Below, one piece after another: positions 1 through 12,506 of a stretch of 64,000 nt of DNA (position 1 is the first letter of the stretch; each line of letters starts with the position of its first letter). The notes beneath the pieces are model-generated. The model was not told the DNA's origin, did not search any database, and worked only from the letters and a program-made list of their open reading frames with translations. This stretch comes from Epiperipatus broadwayi (Eukaryota; Onychophora; Udeonychophora; Euonychophora; Peripatidae). The position numbers and the translations under genes are program-made. Location of the stretch: the NCBI GenBank assembly GCA_028023455.1, contig JAQFVV010000231.1, forward strand, positions 310,001-374,000, given 5' to 3'.

Positions 1-2735
1 TCTGCTGGTTAGTAAACAGGTATCTAGCGATTTTTACCTACAGAATAAAACATGTTGATTAATGTCTTCAGTGTTTGTTTAAAACTGGGGATTCCATTAC
101 TCTGGGATAGACTAGGACCGATTTACCCTATCATTAACTATACATACAAACATGCACATAACTAACCAATGACGTCACATGAAATATTTGCGCATGCGTA
201 TTTAATTAATAAAAGATACTGTTTATTCCAAACATATTTGCAAGTTTATATGTTAGTAAAAATGATTTGAATTTTCTCGAACGGATTTCTATACGTTCAA
301 ATTAAATTTTCTTTTAATTAAATCTGCTTTTGATTAAATTTTGTAAAACATATTTCTTTTTTTTTTTATTTAAACAAAAAATTTTCACAATAGAAATTTT
401 TATTCGATGATTATGTTTGTTACTTAAATTAAATTAATATTATATTGGTGTTAAAGTAATTACTTTTAGTTTACAATAAATAATGTTATCTTCTCGAATT
501 GTTAGATGAGAGCGGGGAAATATTAAAATACCACCACACATTAAAAGCTATAATAAAGTTCGTAATTATTTCTTTGATAATTTAAAAATAAATAATGGAT
601 GGTTAGTAATATGATTAATATTGACTTAATAACGTTGTGTGTGAGAGATGGAGACTTTCAATAGAACATTAAAGGTTATTGATTAATTGTATTTCATTTT
701 TTATTTATTTAATTTTTCAAATTAGAATTTTAATTACCTTCATAAATTAAAAGTTACAACTTTTTTTTCTTTTTTATTACTGCTCGTTTATCCTGATTTT
801 AAAATAGGTACAAAAAAATAAAATATGTAAAATGTCATTTTCACTATACAAAAAACTTAAAATGTCTGAAATGCCAAATTTAATTAAAATATGACCAACT
901 AAAAAGATAGATCATTTTGCATATCATGTTTTTTTAAATTTTACGCAAAAAAAGAAAGTGGGAAGTGGGGGGGGGGGGGTATATAAGAGCTAATAATATT
1001 TTATGTAATGCGAAAAAAATTTTAAAAAAATCATTCCACACTCAGTATATTTTAAATAAGTTATTCATTCCCGTCCCCTCCCCCGACATATTTTAAAGTA
1101 ACAAAAATGCACTAGTTCAGACCTGCTCTCAAAAAATCATTTACCTTTTCTCCACCTTTTCGCTTCATTTCACCTAAGCTTTTTAATTTTTTGACACTAA
1201 TCATTTTATTATCTATTTTATTTTCGTGATTAATTATCTTCATTATTGGCGACACCATCTATAAATGATTAGATTCATCAGAAGTAAAAAAATCAATTCT
1301 AGTGTGTGTATATATATATGTAAAAATATAGGAAAAGACAAAATAAAAATCCCATAAATATGTTAACACTTAATTATCTAAAATACACTCACAAAAAGAA
1401 TATTCAAGCTAGGTTTTGTATTATAATGAATGTTTAATGCGTTAACTTTCCACAATTCCAGATTCAAACTCAGAGCAAGGATCAATTTTTCAAGTATCAC
1501 ATAATGCTGAAATTGGGTGTTTTTCTTTTCAGGTATTCTAGTCAAATCCACTGAACCTTCCCATAGGTAAAATGCTTAAAGGAAAATTGTCTTTACATAA
1601 CTATGCAAAAGTAAAGACCTCTTTCCAAAAACCCTTTGTAAAAGTATAAGAACTATGAAGGCATTACTAAACTTATCAATGACAAATAGTGAGGGGGTTG
1701 GATAGTTTTTCATTCTTGTTTGCCGTTCTACCCAAGAATAGCCAAATACCCATTTGTTGATCAGTGTTGAATGGTTAACGAGATTGGTTTTGGGCATCTA
1801 ACTAAAAGGTAAAAAAAAATTGATTAGAAAAAAAACATCTTCAAAGTTACTCAGTCTGAATTCAAATCCATATTGCAGTACATGGTAAATAACTGTACCA
1901 CATTGGCAATATGAGATCCTTCAGTCTTTCTAGCATTCATCAATAAAGATACTTAGTTATTTTTAAATGAAGGTAAAACAAATAAACAGTAAATCCCTAA
2001 CTCACTATTAAATAACTAATTGAAAAGAAATAAAAAAAAGCCTTTGGCTCTGCAGTAGACTCTTTTAGCCTGCAACATCAATGGTAATCGGCTTTGTGTC
2101 ACACTACGGCGAAATATTTATTTAAGCATCAAATAGGTGCTAGACGAAAATGATAACCAAATCTCGAGACTGACTCTTGGCAATTAGGTAGAAGTACTCA
2201 AATAATGTCTACTGATGACTCATGCGCAGAAAGGATATTCTGGATAAGAGTAAGGTAAAGAAAACTATTGTTACTGATGAAGCTTTAAAATGTAATGTAA
2301 TTTGGATTTATATTATTTGCAGATATTATCTTACATCAATTATTTGCCCAGAGATAATCTACAATTATTTATAATATTTCAAGTTCCTCTTTGGGATTCA
2401 TCCTCTTTTATTCATAAGTTTCTACTTCTTTCAATGAGATATGTAAAACTTACTTTTTACAATCATCTTTCTGTTTATATTCCTCTTTTTCCTGCATTAC
2501 TTTTACCTTCAGTACTGGAGTATTCAACTTGCAATTGGGAGATCCTAGGATTGATTTTGGTGCCCACAATGCTAGTGTTGCACCTCTTATGAATTCCCAA
2601 GTAATAAAAACTTTTTTCACCATGTGTGATATATATAAAACCAGACCCAATAGCTCTTTCTCTTAACATTTCTTACGTAATTATTGTTTGTCACTTATCA
2701 TTTACCAATGTATAACATTATAGCTAAAGATTGCA
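1..2735. other. AT-rich DNA without a recognisable gene
   Basis: I see no conserved domain, tRNA or clear mobile element here. Local features are a G run of 13 near 968-980 and many A/T homopolymers. Short open frames around 1576-1797 and 2302-2592 have low-complexity composition and no recognisable motif, so I do not call them genes. Confidence 0.6.
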
Positions 2736-2803
2736 GAAGATGGATTGAACTTGGAGACCTTCACCCTGCAGTGGATTGATAATGATTGATGATGATGATG
2801 ATG
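2736..2803 (+). pseudogene. LINE 3'-terminal scrap (same family as 40.3 kb)
   Basis: The last codons of the endonuclease/RT LINE that also occurs at 6.8, 9.6 and 40.3 kb. One frame reads DGLNLETFTLQWIDND followed by stop codons, matching the WIELGETFILQWIDNG ending of the 40.3-kb copy. A two-base deletion in GGAGA(GA)CC shifts the frame relative to that copy. A TGATGATGATGATG run follows directly, which is the family's 3' tail. Only about 65 bp survive, so this is an extreme 5' truncation, on the opposite strand to the other copies. Confidence 0.7.
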
Positions 2804-3039
2804 AACCTTATCTATTTAAATTAAGTTTACTTCCTTCAAATGCTGACTACAAAAGCTTTGCAATCATTTTTCCATTCTCTTCTTGGAAGTTCGTGTTAAT
2901 AATTTCGGTAAAAAAATACTGCAATTCAATTTACAACTGTGATGTTTATCGAATGCACTGATTTACAATACAATCTTAGTAATGATTATAAACTTGTTAT
3001 AATCGAGTATTAAGTAAAGGCAGGAGTTGATATTCAAAA

Positions 3040-3200
3040 CATGTGTGTGGTCATGTGCATTGGTTGTATGAGATAGATTGCAAAGCTAATGGGAGCTTAA
3101 AGATCTGGGTTCAAAACCTCTATAATTACATAAATATAGAAGTGATATCTCTGGCCAACCATACAGTTAAATGCTATTATCATTATCTTTACTATCATTT
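3040..3200 (+). repeat. Family B arm with tRNA-like B box
   Basis: This matches the right arm of the family B foldbacks (compare 27081-27230 and 49090-49180). It has TGTGGTCATGTG at the start, then GGGAGCTTAAAGATCTG, then GGTTCAAAACCTC, which resembles the RNA polymerase III B box (GGTTCGANNCC). No hammerhead core is left in this copy. Confidence 0.5.
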
Positions 3201-3926
3201 TATATTTATAAAATAAAAATATTTATAAAACTACAAATAAAACAATATTTTAATTTAATTTTTGTTATCTTAGCCATTTTCTTTTAAATAAAATAAAAGT
3301 AGTCAATAATATTCTTCATAATATACTGAAAAAAAGAAATAGAGATAGTATTTTTTCTTATTAATATTAAAACATTTAATTGTTGAGAAATACTCCAAGA
3401 AACAATGATAAAGAGTCAAAGGGGTTGCAATTGATCAGGTACAGAAAAAAATCTAAGTTTGTTTGGAATTTAGTTTTGGTCAAGTTCTAATCAAAGTTAA
3501 GGATATTGTGTCTACTTTTATAGCAGGTGGGTAAACTAATCTTTATCCTTTGAGGTTATTTATTCACCGAGTATAAAAATATATTTTCTTTTCATTCAAG
3601 TTCCATTTGTAGTCAAAACCTTTGTAAATGATATGGAAAAAGTTTGCACTAACGGTTACACCCAATATTTTTCATGCATTCAACAAAAAAGTGAAACAGT
3701 TATTAAGTAGCCCATTTCATAATAAAATCTTTCCAATTGTCTTTAATAAAAGTTCAGTTAAGGAGAAAGTATTAATATTTGACAGCATTAATAATTTTCT
3801 ATTCTCATTTTATTGCCTAGATACTCATTTATAAACCAGTTTCAATGGTTATCTGGGTTATCTATGGACTCATTATCTAAAAAAAATCCCATGGCCTTAG
3901 ATTTAGACAATATTTTCAGTTTTTTC

Positions 3927-4010
3927 TTGGCCCAAATTTGAACCTAGGTAATGGGCATGACAAGAGGAAATGCTACGTTAAACCATAAGGTTCTACATCC
4001 ACCTGGTATA
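3927..4010 (-). repeat. Possible tRNA-derived SINE remnant
   Basis: Read on the minus strand it has an A-box-like TGGTTTAACGTAGC and, about 35 bp on, a B-box-like GGTTCAAATTTGG, followed by CCAAGAAAAAA as a short A tail. A similar order (CCTTATGGTTTA then AGTTCAGATC) occurs on the plus strand at 38558-38640. I could not find a target duplication, so the call is tentative. Confidence 0.35.
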
Positions 4011-4014
4011 TGTG

Positions 4015-5440
4015 TACATATCTGTTTTCAATAAATGATTTTTTTTAAATAAAATAAAAAAATTGTAGTATATTAGATAAAGTGTTAAAATATTTCTTTT
4101 CATTTGCCATTTATAAAACATAAGCTTCAGTATAGTTTTATTGAATTATCAATGCCAACTCCTTCCCAAAAATCAAATTATTTAGAATGGTTCCATTTTC
4201 TTAGTCTCTTTTTTCATTTTTAGATTATATTGCTAGCTAAGATGTTTTCTAGCAGAAATGTTAAAAGGGACAATGTTTTATTGATTATTACTATTTTTTT
4301 TTTCTTTACGCTTTACAAATCATTACAAAATGTCAATAAGAGGTCAAATTTAAATGGTGAACAATTTGAATATGATAAAAAAATAATGTATTATTCAGTT
4401 TAATAAGAATAAAAAGACCAGTTAAGCTTTGTTTTTTAATTAATGCAGATTAATTTTCAACAAAGAAAGAGGAGAGAGAGGGGAGAATGAAAAATATCAT
4501 TGTTTTTGAATGATTATCTCACAATTTTATAAAGTCCAGAATCTTAGAGGTCATATTTAAAATAAAACGTAGCAAACGGATTTTCTGGCATATTATTTCC
4601 CCCCTTTTCAAATAGGTTTTGTTAGTTCTCAAGCATATATTAAAACACAATATTTAATCTAGTATTTATAAAAGTTATCTAATCACATGACATCGACTAT
4701 ATTGGAAAATTCAAACTACGTTAAAAATACAAATTAAAATTTAAAATGGCGATAATTTTAAATAAATACCGTAAGTAAATTAAATAATCAATAATTAAAT
4801 TATTAATCCGTAATTAGATTAATTAATAATTATATTTTATAATGGAAGATCATTTGTATTGATTTCACATAAGTTTAAAAATATAATTTGTATTTATTAC
4901 ATACAACAATTTCTTTCATTCTCCTTATTTTTCACGCCACCTAGTGTAAGCTTTAATAATTAATAGGAAAAAAGTGTAAGAAAAGACCATATGATATTTC
5001 ATTGCTCATATAATTTATTATATATACAGCTATTACTATTCAATGAATACACATATGTAGAGGGAAAATCCTGAATAAAAACCAAAGTAAAACTACGATC
5101 TTTTCCAATTGCCCTCAGCTACAACCAAAATATAAAGAGTTTATCTGATTTTTCAATAACCAAATGAAACATCCATGATACTATAATTGAATATCTCTCT
5201 TTGAAAGATAAATGAGAATATAAAAAGAATTTATACCAGTGAATAGAATAATTTAAATTCTGGAATCAGTATTCAAAAGGATATAAAAATACTTAATACA
5301 AAATGTTTAGAATTTTAATGAAAGCCGAAGCTTCAATAAATATATATAAATGCCATGCAATCAAAAACAACTTTATACTTGCACAGTTGTAGCACAAATA
5401 CACAGAAATAATATCTTCATTTCTATTTTTTATTATAAAA
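4015..5440. other. AT-rich DNA without recognisable features
   Basis: Long A/T homopolymers, and a short stretch near 4935-4975 with the words CGCCACCTAGTGTAAGC and AATAATTAATAGG that resembles the edge of family A repeats. I see no coding motif. Confidence 0.5.
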
Positions 5441-5734
5441 ACAATCCATGGAAAGGTTTAATTCAATATATATAACTCCCTGGAGAAGTTTAAAATATTA
5501 TTTGCAGAATGTCAAGAAAGATGTTATTTGTCCACATTCTCACACCTAGAAAAATAATTTTCTGGGTTTAAATTCATATAAAAACTTGGGTTTGGAGAAA
5601 AAGAAGACCTCCTTTTACTTCAACAAAAAAGCTATTATAGATTAATAAAAAAACTTGTTTAGCGTTGGGAATTGTCAATTAGTAGTAAATGATAGTTTCT
5701 TGGCATCATCAAAAATTAAGTTACCTCCGTATGT

Positions 5735-5880
5735 GCAGCACTAGATAGAGAATTTATGTGCGAGACTTCCAGCATCTATTGATTACAAAGGCTTGCACTT
5801 GGTGGCAGTAATGTATGGAGAGTTTGCTATGTTATTAAAATCTATGTAAGCATATTAAATGGTGATCATGTGATTTCTTG
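5735..5880 (+). repeat. Family A arm (dispersed repeat)
   Basis: It carries the family A signature order: CACTAGATAGAGAAT, then CTTGCACTTGGTGGCAGTA, then GGTGATCATGTGAT. Related arms are at 32402-32720, 32845-33065, 35965-36180, 41720-42165 and 54085-54260. The hammerhead part of the repeat is missing here. Confidence 0.55.
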
Positions 5881-5908
5881 AAGGTTTGTGATAATGGTGT
5901 TTTACTTG

Positions 5909-6078
5909 TATTTTTATATTGTACTATTTCCATCATCTAATATGAATATTGAATGTCTTTAGAAAAATTTGCTATTACTAACAGTTGAATATACTTGGAA
6001 TATTTAAAATAAAATTAAATTTTATAAAGACATTCAATACTAATATTAGATGATGGAAATAGTCCAATATAAAAATAT
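5909..6078. repeat. Foldback element, ~52-bp arms
   Basis: The left arm (about 5909-5962, containing CATCATCTAATATGAATATT) is mirrored by the right arm (about 6027-6078, containing ACTAATATTAGATGATGG) with a spacer of about 65 bp. This is a MITE-like hairpin without obvious coding sequence. Confidence 0.7.
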
Positions 6079-6810
6079 AAGGGATCACATGATGTTTTTA
6101 TTACTTCTGTTTACCTGGATATAATCTCCTTAATTCTATACTTCATTATAATAATAATAATCCATTGAAATATTTAATTCAACATATATAACTTTCTGGA
6201 AGAGTTTAAAATATTATTTGCAAAATGTCAAGGAAGATTTTATTCTTTTACATTCTTACACTTATAAATATAGCTGTCTGGGTATAAATCTATATAAGAA
6301 CTTGAGTTTGAAGTTAAAAAAGCCCTTTTATGTCAACCCAAAATTTTAATGAAAGAGCTATTACAGGTTAATGAAAAGGGATTGTTAATTAGTGTAATTG
6401 ATAGTTTCTTGGCAAAGTCAAAAGCAAAAAGTTATCTCTGCTTACATGGATATAAACATTTCTATTCTTAATATATATATATATATATATGTTTCTAATT
6501 TAAATTATTTGCTTCACTTTCACAGCACTTATTTATTTAGATAGTAACATATTTATACTATTATTCATAAAATTCAAACAATCACTCTTTAAATTATTAA
6601 AATTCTCAAACATGTAATATATACTTTAAACTTTTCATTTCCTCTTTACTTATGTGTACTCTATAATCAAATGCATTTTTAAATTATTGTCATAAACTTA
6701 TCTTTCCTTCCATAATTTAAAAATATACTTGAGATGTTTTAGTCCTATTATCTGCAATAGCACTTGACAGTATTAATTTAATTCTTTAATGTTTTAGAAT
6801 GTTGGGTTTT

Positions 6811-7905
6811 GACATGCATCATCATCAACTATTATCAATCCACTGCAGGATGATCTCTCCAAGTTCAATCCATCTTTCTCTGATCTTTAGCTTCTCTTCT
6901 CCACATCACCCCTGCACACTTTCTTATTTCATCCATGCATCTCACATGTGGTCTCTTTCTGGGTCTTTTACAATCTCTTGGAATCCAGTTTAAAGATTAC
7001 AATTGTCCATCTATTATCATCTCTTCTAGAAAGATGTCCAGCACAACTCCACTTAAGTCTTTTAAATTTTTCACTGAAGTCAGTAACACCTGTTTGTTCT
7101 TTTACCCATATATTGTGTTTTCAATCTCTTCTTGTTACTCTTAACATGCATCTCTCCATACTTCTTTGAGTGGTCTGAAGTCTCTGTATTGTTTTTCTAT
7201 TAAGTGTCCAAGTCTTAGATCCATAAGTAAAAAATAGTAAAACACGTTTATCAAAAACCTTTTTCAAACATGTAGGCATATTTCCTTTTAGTATCAAGTT
7301 ATTTTTAACAAAAGTACTCCAACAGAGTTTAATTCTATGATTAATTTAATCCATTATGTTTCCATCTGTATTAATAATCTGACAAAAGGTATTTGTAGCT
7401 GTTATCTACTTCTAACTCATCATAATTAATCTTTATTTTCATATTTTTGAGAAAATCCATTAAACATTACTTTAGTCTTTTTAACATTTATCTTTAATCC
7501 TACTTTCATCTGATTACTCCTGCAACATTTCCTACAGCTCTGAAGCATATTTGCAAAAACAACTATATCATCTACAAAATGTACTTTCACTTCTTTAGCT
7601 TCCCATTTTAATCCACAAAATACTTCTTGCAGCACTGCAGTAAAAAGTTTGGGAGAAATAGAGTCACCCTGTCTTACACCCTTCTAAATGCTGACTTTCC
7701 CAGTATCATTATGTAATCTAATTGTCACTGTTGCATTTTTATAAATATTCTTTAAAATATGACAATATCCTGGATCTATACCTTGATGATCCAATGCTTT
7801 AAATACTGAAGAAATGTTTATAGAATCAAATGTCTTTTCATAATCTACAAATCCAAAGTATAATGGCAACTCATATTCATTTGTTCTTTCTATAACACAC
7901 ATTTA
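6811..7905 (-). pseudogene. LINE reverse transcriptase remnant, copy 1
   Basis: A decayed non-LTR retrotransposon on the minus strand, broken into several frames. At 7684-7902 one frame has FVDYEKTFDSI, the RT motif A region, and at 7426-7635 another has HFVDDIVVFA, the FADD-type motif C, followed by KVGLKINVKKTKVMFN, typical of this widespread endonuclease/RT LINE. The region nearer the 3' end (6840-7250) aligns with copy 2 and with the 40.3-kb copy through the RRDDNRW and RWMDEI region to the QWID terminus and a GATGAT tail. The 5' side stops at a (CA)n(TA)n microsatellite, so the endonuclease domain and early RT are absent. The frames are disrupted and it is not functional. Confidence 0.85.
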
Positions 7906-7907
7906 TA

Positions 7908-7957
<50 letters not shown>
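7906..7957. repeat. (CA)n(TA)n compound microsatellite
   Basis: About 9 CA units followed by about 15 TA units, directly abutting the truncated LINE. Confidence 0.95.
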
Positions 7958-7960
<3 letters not shown>

Positions 7961-7979
7961 TCATTGTAATACTTTCTTT

Positions 7980-8485
7980 TGTTTTGGTGTGGTGTCGTTC
8001 TTTTTGTATACATCTATATTTTTTGAGCAATTAGGATGAGTGGGTGTTGTTTTTTCTTTTTGGGATTTGGGGGGGGGGGGGGTGCAGGGAGTGGGATGTT
8101 GGGTTTTTTGTTGTTGGTTGTTTGGGGGGTGGTTGGTTGGTTATTAATTACTCCATTTTCCCTTATTTTCTTTGGTTTGTTTTTGGTTTTTTTTTTTTTA
8201 TTAATTAGGGGAATTTAAATGGGTTATTTTAAGTATTGTTTTTTATGAATTTTTTTTGGTTTTTTTTTTTTGTGTATTTTTTTTTTTTTTTTTTAATGTT
8301 TTTTTTTTAATATTTTTTAAATTTTTTTTTCTTTGTTTTTGTTTCGTTTTTTTTGTGTGTTATTTTTATTTGTTCGTTTTATTGAAAGGTTGCTTTTTTT
8401 ATTTTTGTTTTTTGGTGGGGGGGTGGGGTGGGGGGGGGGGGGGGAAGAGGGTGGTGTTTTTTTTGGGGTTGTTGTGGGGGGGGTA
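7980..8485. repeat. Extreme G/T-only low-complexity tract
   Basis: About 500 bp in which the plus strand is almost only T and G. T runs exceed 15 and G runs reach 12-14 (near 8070-8081 and 8419-8442). C and A are very rare from about 8230 on. Open frames here only encode poly-F/G/V runs and are not genes. The tract sits between two TA microsatellites. It may be a true expanded purine/pyrimidine tract, a G-quadruplex-rich region or an assembly artefact. Confidence 0.8.
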
Positions 8486-8499
8486 TATATATATATATA

Positions 8500-8945
8500 T
8501 GCAATATAGGGAGCATATCAATAGCTGTTTCAAGTTATAGGCTCACATCAGTGAGGAGCTAGAACATTCTGACACTAGATCTAAAATACCAACTTAAAAA
8601 CCAGCACTTATCTAATATGTAACTATTAAGTAGAAAAACTGAAATTTTTAGACATGTAAATGTCTTTAAATCCAGCTATCTAACTTAAATAGCTATATGG
8701 AACTGAACCAAATTCAGGTCGACCATATATTGATAGCCTTAGCAATTCAATACCAAAGCCTCAAATGCAAAAGTACAATAATTAATAAAGCTAGTCATAT
8801 ATCATGTGACTTTGCTTTTTAAGCTTATATTACAGATGTGCAATATAGGAACTTATCAATAAAAGCTTGTTAGAGCTATTGGTACACTCCCTATATTGCA
8901 CATCTGTAATACAAGTTTAAAAACCCAAGTCACATGATATATGAT
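8500..8945. repeat. Foldback repeats with CATGTGAC ends
   Basis: 8794-8945 is an inverted repeat with arms of about 55 bp: TCATATATCATGTGAC at the left and GTCACATGATATATGA at the right. Each arm contains GATGTGCAATATAG or its complement. The stretch 8500-8560 carries a related piece. Read on the minus strand it has CTGATGT, a hairpin-like spacer and GAAACAG at the position where the hammerhead core lies in family A. The same family returns at 41160-41410. Confidence 0.7.
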
Positions 8946-8956
8946 TTGCTTTACTG

Positions 8957-8990
<34 letters not shown>

Positions 8991-9495
8991 AATGACTTGT
9001 GCATTCTCTCCCCAACTATATTTGGTGGATCATACACTATCTGAACAGAACCTATTATCTATAATTTGCTGAGATGGCTGTGTAATCGCCATTGACCTGA
9101 ATATAAATTATTGTAAAAACTCACCCCCCATAAAATATATATATATATAAGTATATTTATATGAGCTTGGCAATAATCTTTTAAAATCTCTAAACAACAT
9201 TTCCCAATAGGATATTTATGGACATCAGTATTATCCGATTCCAAGTGCCAATCCTATGGTTTATATATGAATTATCCTAATGAGTTAAAACAGGGTGATG
9301 TTAGCACAATAATAAAAGCCCAATACTAGCTAGCTCACTCAGGGCAAGTAATATTTATACTGACAAAGATATGTTAATAAAGGAGCAGATCGCACTGAAC
9401 TATTTGACAATGCATGTGCATATTTTAACTAAGCTAATAGTTAAAAAAATAGGAAAATAAATAATGGTGCTCATTTGTTTTAATAAAATGTAAGC

Positions 9496-9526
<31 letters not shown>

Positions 9527-9633
9527 GGCTGGAAATTATTAATTAATATATATAATAGTTTTATCTTGTGCTTTGGATTAAGATTATTTCATTTTCTTAA
9601 TAAACCTGTGTTGTGATATTTAATTATATATAT

Positions 9634-10945
9634 CATCATCTTCATCAACCAGCCTCTCCAAGATCAATCCATCTTCTCTGATCTCAGGTCTCACTTCTCC
9701 ACATCATCCCTGCACACCTTCTTATTTCATTCATCCATCTCACAAGTGGTCTCTTTCTGGGTCGATTATAATCTCTTGGAATCCGGTTTAAGATTTCAAC
9801 TGTTCATCTATTATCATCTCTTCTAACAATATGTCCATCCCAACTCCACTTCAGTCTTTTAATTTCTTCAATGAGGTCAGTAACACCTGTTTGTTCTCTT
9901 ACCCATACATTACGTTTTCAATCCCTTCTTGTTACTCCCAACATGCATCTCTCCATACTTCTTTAAATGGTCTGAAGTCTCTGTATTGCTCTTCTATTAA
10001 GTGTCCAAGTCTCAGATCCATAAGTAAGAATTGGCAAAACACATTTATTAAAAACCTTTCTTTTCAAACACATAGACATATTTCCTTTTAATATTAAGTT
10101 ATTTCTACCAAAACCACTCCAATCATGTTTAATTCTATAATTAATTTCATCCATTATGTTTCTGTCTACAGTAATAATGTGACCAAGGTATTTGTAGTTG
10201 TTAACTTCTTCTAGCTCATCATTATCAATCTTTATTTTCATCTTTTTGAGAAAATTCATTGAACATTAATTTAGTCTTTTTAATGTTTACATTTAGTCCT
10301 ACTTTCTTAATTTCATCTGATAACTGTTGCAATATTTCCTGAAGCTCTGAACTATTATTTGCAAAAGCAACTACATCATTTGAAAAATCTAAATGACTTA
10401 AATAATTTTCCATTTACTTCTTTAGTTTCCCATTTTAATTTATATAATACTTCTTGCAGCACTGCTGTAAAAAGTTTTGGAGATATGGAATCACATATCC
10501 TTCCCAATGTTAATATTTAAAATATCATTATGTAATTTAATTGTTGCTGTTACATTTTTATAAATAATCTTCATAATATGGCAATATCCTGGGTTTATAT
10601 CTTGATGATTCAATGCTTTAATCACTGAAGAAATGCTTATAGAATCAAATATCTTTTCATAATCTACAAATCCAAAGCATCATAGCAACTCATAATCATT
10701 GGTTCTTTCTATAACTTCTCTCAATACTTGGTGTGATCCACTGTACTAAAATCACTTTTAAATCCAGCCTGGTCTTGTGGTTGCTTGAAATCCAGAGTTC
10801 TCTGAAGATGAATTGTAATTATCTTGCTAAACATTTTGTATAAAACTGATTAAAGACTGATAGGTCTGTAACTTCTAATATCTTCTTTATCATCTTTTTT
10901 AAATATTAAAATTAACACTGTATTCTTCCAATCATCTATATATAT
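9634..10945 (-). pseudogene. LINE reverse transcriptase remnant, copy 2
   Basis: This is the longest copy of the first LINE family. On the minus strand it runs from early RT (the frame near 10900 resembles [14 protein letters not shown]) through FVDYEKIFDSI (motif A, about 10650), FSNDVVAFANN (motif C, 10225-10413), KKVGLNVNIKKTKLMFN, then NNYKYLGHIITVD and KVFNKCVLPILTYGSETW (9963-10259), to the C-terminal region near 9660. Motif C has FSND where active relatives have FADD, so the first catalytic Asp is lost. There are frameshifts between segments. The 3' end has lost the QWID tail seen at 40.3 kb but keeps a CATCATCTTCATCAACC remnant (GATGAT on the minus strand). Confidence 0.88.
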
Positions 10946-10949
10946 TTAC

Positions 10950-12480
10950 TTTTGTAAACAATTATTTTATTGTATAACATAAAAATCAATAATCTAATAC
11001 AACTTTTGATTTTTCTATATACATGGTTTGCATACCACATTTATATGTATACATTGAAACTTTCTTATTGACATAATTTTATGCTATCATTGATTTTTCT
11101 TGTATCTACTCTAAGGTGTAAATAAAGTTTTAATTTTGAAAGTAAAATAACAATAATAAAAATGATAGAATGCATTTGAAGAATATTACAGTTTATTCCC
11201 TAAACTAATTCAAACGTGGTATTTGTCATGTGTTATATCATACAAGACAATTGCACTAAAAAGTTTTTATTAACCTTTCATAAGATAATTCTCAATTTAA
11301 AAGTGGAGAATAGTGATTATTATAATCATCAAAGTTAGTATCTTATGAATATTTTTAATTGGTTTATTTTACCAACCAATCAATTATTTATAAACTTCGC
11401 TTACAAATAATGGAGATATTTTTCACTCTTTAAAATAAGCAAGTATAACTCATAGCTTTGCAGACCTTAATGATAATTTATTACAGTGGGTATTTATTTT
11501 TACCTTAAAATTCCTTTCTGGGTTCAATTTCAGGCTTTAACATTAGGGAAGTGCTACTTCATTAACACAAAGTATAATTATTAGGTTTTTTTTTTATTAT
11601 ACACCAGATAACAATAAAAATTAATTCTAACAAGTATGAATGATATATAAAATAATCTACATAAGACTAACTTCACTTACTTTTGAGGTTAAGTATTAAT
11701 TTAAGTCATAAGTATTACTATTTGTTACAACCATTTAATATACATTAAATAATTATTAACATTTATACAACCAAACCCTCATATAAATTACATTTAATCC
11801 CTTTCAATCTTTCACTACTTATAATATCAAATAAAATATTATAAAGATTTTTAAAGAAAAAAAATAAATGAATCATAAAATCTCTCAGATATTTATTTTT
11901 ACACATTTGAAATTGACTTTTGATAAATAATTTATTACTTAAATATTTTTTTTAATAAACCATAATCAATTTTTGTTAAACAAAATCTAAATTGATTAAT
12001 TTTTATTACACTTAAACATGTAAGCAACTGCACACACATGCACTCAACATATAAAATGTAAAAGCTTTATTTTACATATAATTTAAATCCAATGTCATAT
12101 TTATAATTCTATTACCTATTTTTATTTATGAATTATTATTTATGTGTGTAACATTTCTTTTGATTTATATAATCAACAATTTTATTTCTCAATAAAAATA
12201 GTAATGAAAGTGTATGTATTGTCTCTATAAAATTTTTTGACGCCTATTTTAAAATCAACTCACAAAGCTATTCAAAAATACTTTATGATTATTATACTTT
12301 ATATAAACATTGATATGATAGACTATTTGAATATAATAATGACTATATTTCACTCTCCTTAACCAAATGAAAGTGATAAATGCATTGACTTAACTGTAAA
12401 AACTGAATCAATCCAATTAATCAAAACTAATAAAATTTCAGTTTTTAAATCCAAAATAACCAATTTATAGTGTAACTGTA
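10950..12480. other. AT-rich DNA without recognisable features
   Basis: Between the LINE copy and the giant palindrome I see only A/T-rich sequence with no domain, no tRNA-like element and no clear repeat. Confidence 0.55.
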
Positions 12481-12506
12481 AGGTTACAATATATATATAT
12501 ATATAT

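Larger units (their letters stand above)
5442..6440. repeat. Direct duplication of a ~280-bp block
   Basis: Block 5442-5730 and block 6159-6440 run in parallel. Shared words in order are ATATATAACT, GTTTAAAATATTATTTGCA, AATGTCAAG and TGATAGTTTCTTGGCA. They differ by many substitutions and small indels, so the duplication is old. Between them lie a family A arm and a foldback. Confidence 0.75.

Noticed and set aside
1576-2669. Open frames of 60-96 codons near the start of the window
   Set aside because: No conserved motif, composition like the surrounding AT-rich DNA, and lengths expected by chance.
6799-7169. Plus-strand frames over the LINE 3' regions (also at 9831-10091 and 40366-40599)
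   Set aside because: These are antisense shadows of the minus-strand LINE coding sequence.
8036-8540. Two open frames of 60 and 94 codons on the plus strand
   Set aside because: They translate the G/T-only tract into poly-F, poly-G and poly-V runs with no domain; low complexity, not a gene.
12476-12490. GGTTACAATATATA just outside copy 1 as another element end
   Set aside because: It looks like the 3' end of copy 2, but the sequence upstream on the plus strand does not match the repeat, so it may be chance or a short remnant.
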